Shown here piece after piece: positions 61,707-64,000 of a stretch of DNA of 64,000 nt. Source of the DNA: Mycosarcoma maydis. Taxonomy: Eukaryota > Basidiomycota > Ustilaginomycetes > Ustilaginales. Under the pieces are notes generated by a model. That model made no database searches. It worked only from the letters and a program-made list of their open reading frames with translations, and was not told the DNA's origin. Within the stretch, counting starts at the first letter, position 1; each line of letters starts with the position of its first letter. The DNA lies in NCBI RefSeq assembly GCF_000328475.2, contig NC_026478.1, positions 1,798,001 to 1,862,000 of the forward strand, given 5' to 3'. The position numbers were made by a program, and so were the translations under genes.

Positions 61707-62861
61707 CTAGGGAACACACATCGATGCCTGGGCTGCACGGCCTCGACCCGAAATGCTGTTGCGCGGACTGAGATTGGAAAGCGAAGCTTGAGAAAGCGAA
61801 AGTGCTAGAGCTGATGGTGTAGGTGCTGCTGCACCTCCGCTTGCTGGTGCTGAGTCTTTGGTCAGTTTGCTCATACCGAGAGAGTTGAAAAGACCCGGGC
61901 CGCGCAACGAGAGATCGGCATCGCGTCCGCCCAAAGAGGAGCGACGGCTCATCCAATCTGGCAATTGATTCCAGATATCGTGCACAGGCGCTCTCTTCTC
62001 CTTGTGCGTGCTGTAGCGCAGAGCGTCGTGCGTGGCTCGCGCGTTGCCGGACAAGGCCCAGTCCCATTCAGATTCCTCTGAAGAAGACGCGCGGTTGCTC
62101 CAGTATGATCCCGCGCACGAGCGTGACGGCAGCGGGCTAGCATCTGCATGGGGTGATTCTGGCAATCTCCAAGTAGAGGATGCAGTGGATGCAGACAGAG
62201 ACATGGTCGTGGCAAGCTTGACGGTCCGAAAAGGCGAAGACATGCGGGGCTTCTGCTCTTGATGTGTCACGAAGCGCGAACTATTAGAAGACGGTGGGGC
62301 TGACACGGCTGCACGTCCCCAATCGAAGCCGGTAGGCTCGGCGATGGCCTTGCGAGCGGCGCGCAAGAGGCCCACATTGCTTGCTCCTATGGTCATGGGT
62401 AAATTTGCCAGATCGAGGATCAGGGTGGATGGAAGAGCGTTACTCCTCGACTTGAGTTTGCGGCGCCTGCGCTCAAGCACGCCAGAGGCACGACTTTCGG
62501 AGCAAGAACGCGCTAGAGATGGACGCAGAACGGATGGATCCGATGGCTCTACGAAGAGCGTGGACTTGGACGAGGAGGGCTCGGGTGCGCTAGATGTCCT
62601 TTGCACGCTAGGTCTGCGGCTGCTGGCATCCATTATACACAGAGGCTCGACATATTCCTCATCGTCCGAGGAGTTGATCAGACTGGAAGCTTCAGTCGTG
62701 CCACTCGTTGGGCTCTCGACGGTGTTTTGGGAGAATCGGAAGGACGAGAGCGTGGCTTGCACATCGCGACGCGTCGAATTGGCTAAACGCCTAGGATGTA
62801 GCTCAAAGTAGTTGAGAGGGGTGTGGCTAGTACCGTCCTCGTTGGGTATTCTTGTAACCAT
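61707..62861 (-). CDS. Unrecognised serine-rich protein
   Basis: 384 aa from the ATG at 62861 (MVTRIPNEDGTSHTPLNYFE); the open frame upstream lacks an ATG, though an upstream exon cannot be excluded. Ser/Arg/Pro-rich throughout, with short ordered-looking patches such as LNYFELHPRRLANSTRRDVQ, LILDLANLPMTIG, ESEWDWALSG and VHDIWNQLPDWM. It ends in a Ser/Ala-rich region (ALALSLSQASLSNLSPRNSI). Basic-Ser clusters suggest phosphorylation sites. I know no family. Open length and position support a gene. Confidence 0.6.
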   Translation of the reverse strand: MVTRIPNEDGTSHTPLNYFELHPRRLANSTRRDVQATLSSFRFSQNTVESPTSGTTEASSLINSSDDEEYVEPLCIMDASSRRPSVQRTSSAPEPSSSKSTLFVEPSDPSVLRPSLARSCSESRASGVLERRRRKLKSRSNALPSTLILDLANLPMTIGASNVGLLRAARKAIAEPTGFDWGRAAVSAPPSSNSSRFVTHQEQKPRMSSPFRTVKLATTMSLSASTASSTWRLPESPHADASPLPSRSCAGSYWSNRASSSEESEWDWALSGNARATHDALRYSTHKEKRAPVHDIWNQLPDWMSRRSSLGGRDADLSLRGPGLFNSLGMSKLTKDSAPASGGAAAPTPSALALSLSQASLSNLSPRNSISGRGRAAQASMCVP

Positions 62862-64000
62862 GATCGTATTCGAGCAACTGCACTTCAAGTGGATTCGAGG
62901 ATTCCGATGGCACGATGTTCGATTGGCGTCGAGGCTGCGAGGCTGAAGATTGCGGAGCAGGGATCGAGACACGGAGGATGCGAGAAGTTGTGCGAGGTAC
63001 CTAAACGATGTCTGGGCGCCAAGGGTCAATAGACCATGATTGCAGCGGGGCAAGACGTGGTGAGAAAGTTATGTATATTGAGGATTGTCAATGTCGCGTC
63101 GTTTCCGAGCTCGAAAAGTTCAGATGTGGCGGTGAGGCGGGTTTGATGGGGAAAGAAGTAAGTAGGAGAGAAAGTTGGTGGCGATGGAGCAAGACAGACA
63201 ACAGACGAGGACAGGCGAGAGCATGACTGTAGGCAAGCCAAAGCAGACTGGCCTGAAGCGCGCATAGAAACAGAGCCGATCGGACCCTGTATCTGAGTTG
63301 TTGTGCTGCTGTGCTGCTGTGCTGCTGTTCTGCTGTTCTGCTGTAGCAGCCGAGGCAGCCGAGCGAGGCCGTTGGCTGAAAAAGGTAAGGTGTCGGCTAT
63401 CCCAAGCATGAAGAGGCTAGCGGAGAAACTCGCCTTTTTTAGTTTTGAATTCACGATAATAATTCACGATTTGTTGAAATTGTGAATCACGAATAGTGCT
63501 GTGGGTCAGCCAAGTGTGTAATTATGGCGACTGCTGACAGCTGCGCTGTAGAACACGGCAGCCGAAATCTAGGCAGATCCGTCAAGCATTCAGCAGTGCC
63601 CCTTTGATCAAGCTCAACCATCGTACTATCTCCAAGTCGCTTGAATCGAGTCTGTGAACCTTCCTACATGCGTGGGAGACGAGACGGACAGAAGCTGATT
63701 GTGCAAGAATGATCACAAAGGTACTTGTTTGTCGAAGCAAATTTGATACAGCGAGGCCAAATACAAATACGAATGCATATTGATAGTTGAAATATTTATC
63801 AGCTTTTCGTTCTTAGGAGTCACGAGTATGGAATAGAGAGCGCTGCTAATCGAGACTGCCTGATGACATCGTTGCTCGCCCTGGAAAATGCGTGCCGTGC
63901 GAGCTTTTCTCGCATTTCAATATCCGACAAATTTTCAGAGCTCTTCCTTTGTCGAGAGGAGTCTTGGGTGAGAATGTGCCCCGGTCAGCCGCCGCGACTC
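62862..64000. other. Right-edge non-coding region
   Basis: About 1.1 kb upstream of the serine-rich protein gene. It holds an 8-bp tandem repeat (63302-63349) and a cluster of the dispersed motif at about 63450-63494 (AATTCACGATAATAATTCAC; GTGAATCACGAAT). After 63500 I see no gene up to the edge. Confidence 0.55.
63302..63349. repeat. Octanucleotide tandem repeat TGTGCTGC/TGTTCTGC
   Basis: Six head-to-tail units of 8 bp: three TGTGCTGC, two TGTTCTGC and one degenerate TGTAGCAG. It lies in the 5' flank of the serine-rich protein gene. Confidence 0.85.

Overview
This is nuclear DNA of a smut fungus (Ustilaginomycetes, Ustilago/Sporisorium type). The evidence is: mostly intronless or few-intron genes with short GT-AG introns, fungal core eukaryotic proteins, an intron-bearing tRNA, secreted effector-like proteins with Kex2-type sites, and a dispersed intergenic word (TCACGAATCACGA and its reverse complement) in almost every long intergenic region. 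I count 23 protein genes that I can name by family or describe as secreted candidates, three unrecognised protein genes, one gene-tail relic and one tRNA gene. A run of exactly 100 Ns (40769-40868) is a scaffold gap inside a gene.

Layout. 1-33.7 kb is a dense housekeeping block: LTN1 (partial), a BYE1-like PHD/TFIIS/SPOC protein, TOM40, FCF1, an unknown four-span membrane protein, QRI7, APN2, SGF73, DAD2, VMA1, RPT1, GPATCH11, PIS1, ORC3, an unknown acidic disordered protein and a SCOC-like short coiled-coil protein. From 33.7 to about 40.4 kb there is a gene-poor stretch in which I see no credible gene. It ends in a C/T-rich leader before a CBM21 (GAC1-type) PP1 regulatory subunit that is split by the gap. 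A tRNA-Gln(CTG) gene with an intron follows at 43.5 kb.

44.3-50.8 kb is the most interesting part. Two secreted-protein genes and the V-ATPase subunit a gene (VPH1) lie on the minus strand. The last 30 or so codons of VPH1, its 3' flank, the intergenic spacer and the 5' part of the secreted-protein gene are present twice in tandem. The junction cuts one secreted-protein copy off directly after a dibasic site and leaves a decayed VPH1 tail at 46.7 kb. The intact secreted protein carries two related domains, each preceded by a dibasic site.

51-64 kb returns to housekeeping genes: ITFG1/TIP-like FG-GAP membrane protein, RNase H2 subunit B, and a mitochondrial inner-membrane group (complex I NDUFS8 and NDUFV2 in divergent orientation, then MIC60). 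An unknown serine-rich protein and about 1.1 kb of non-coding sequence close the window.

Functional groupings: two V-ATPase subunits (VMA1 in V1, VPH1 in V0), two complex I iron-sulfur subunits, five mitochondrial proteins, and several replication, repair or chromosome proteins (APN2, ORC3, RNase H2B, DAD2, SGF73). No mobile element, CRISPR array or virus-like gene was found.
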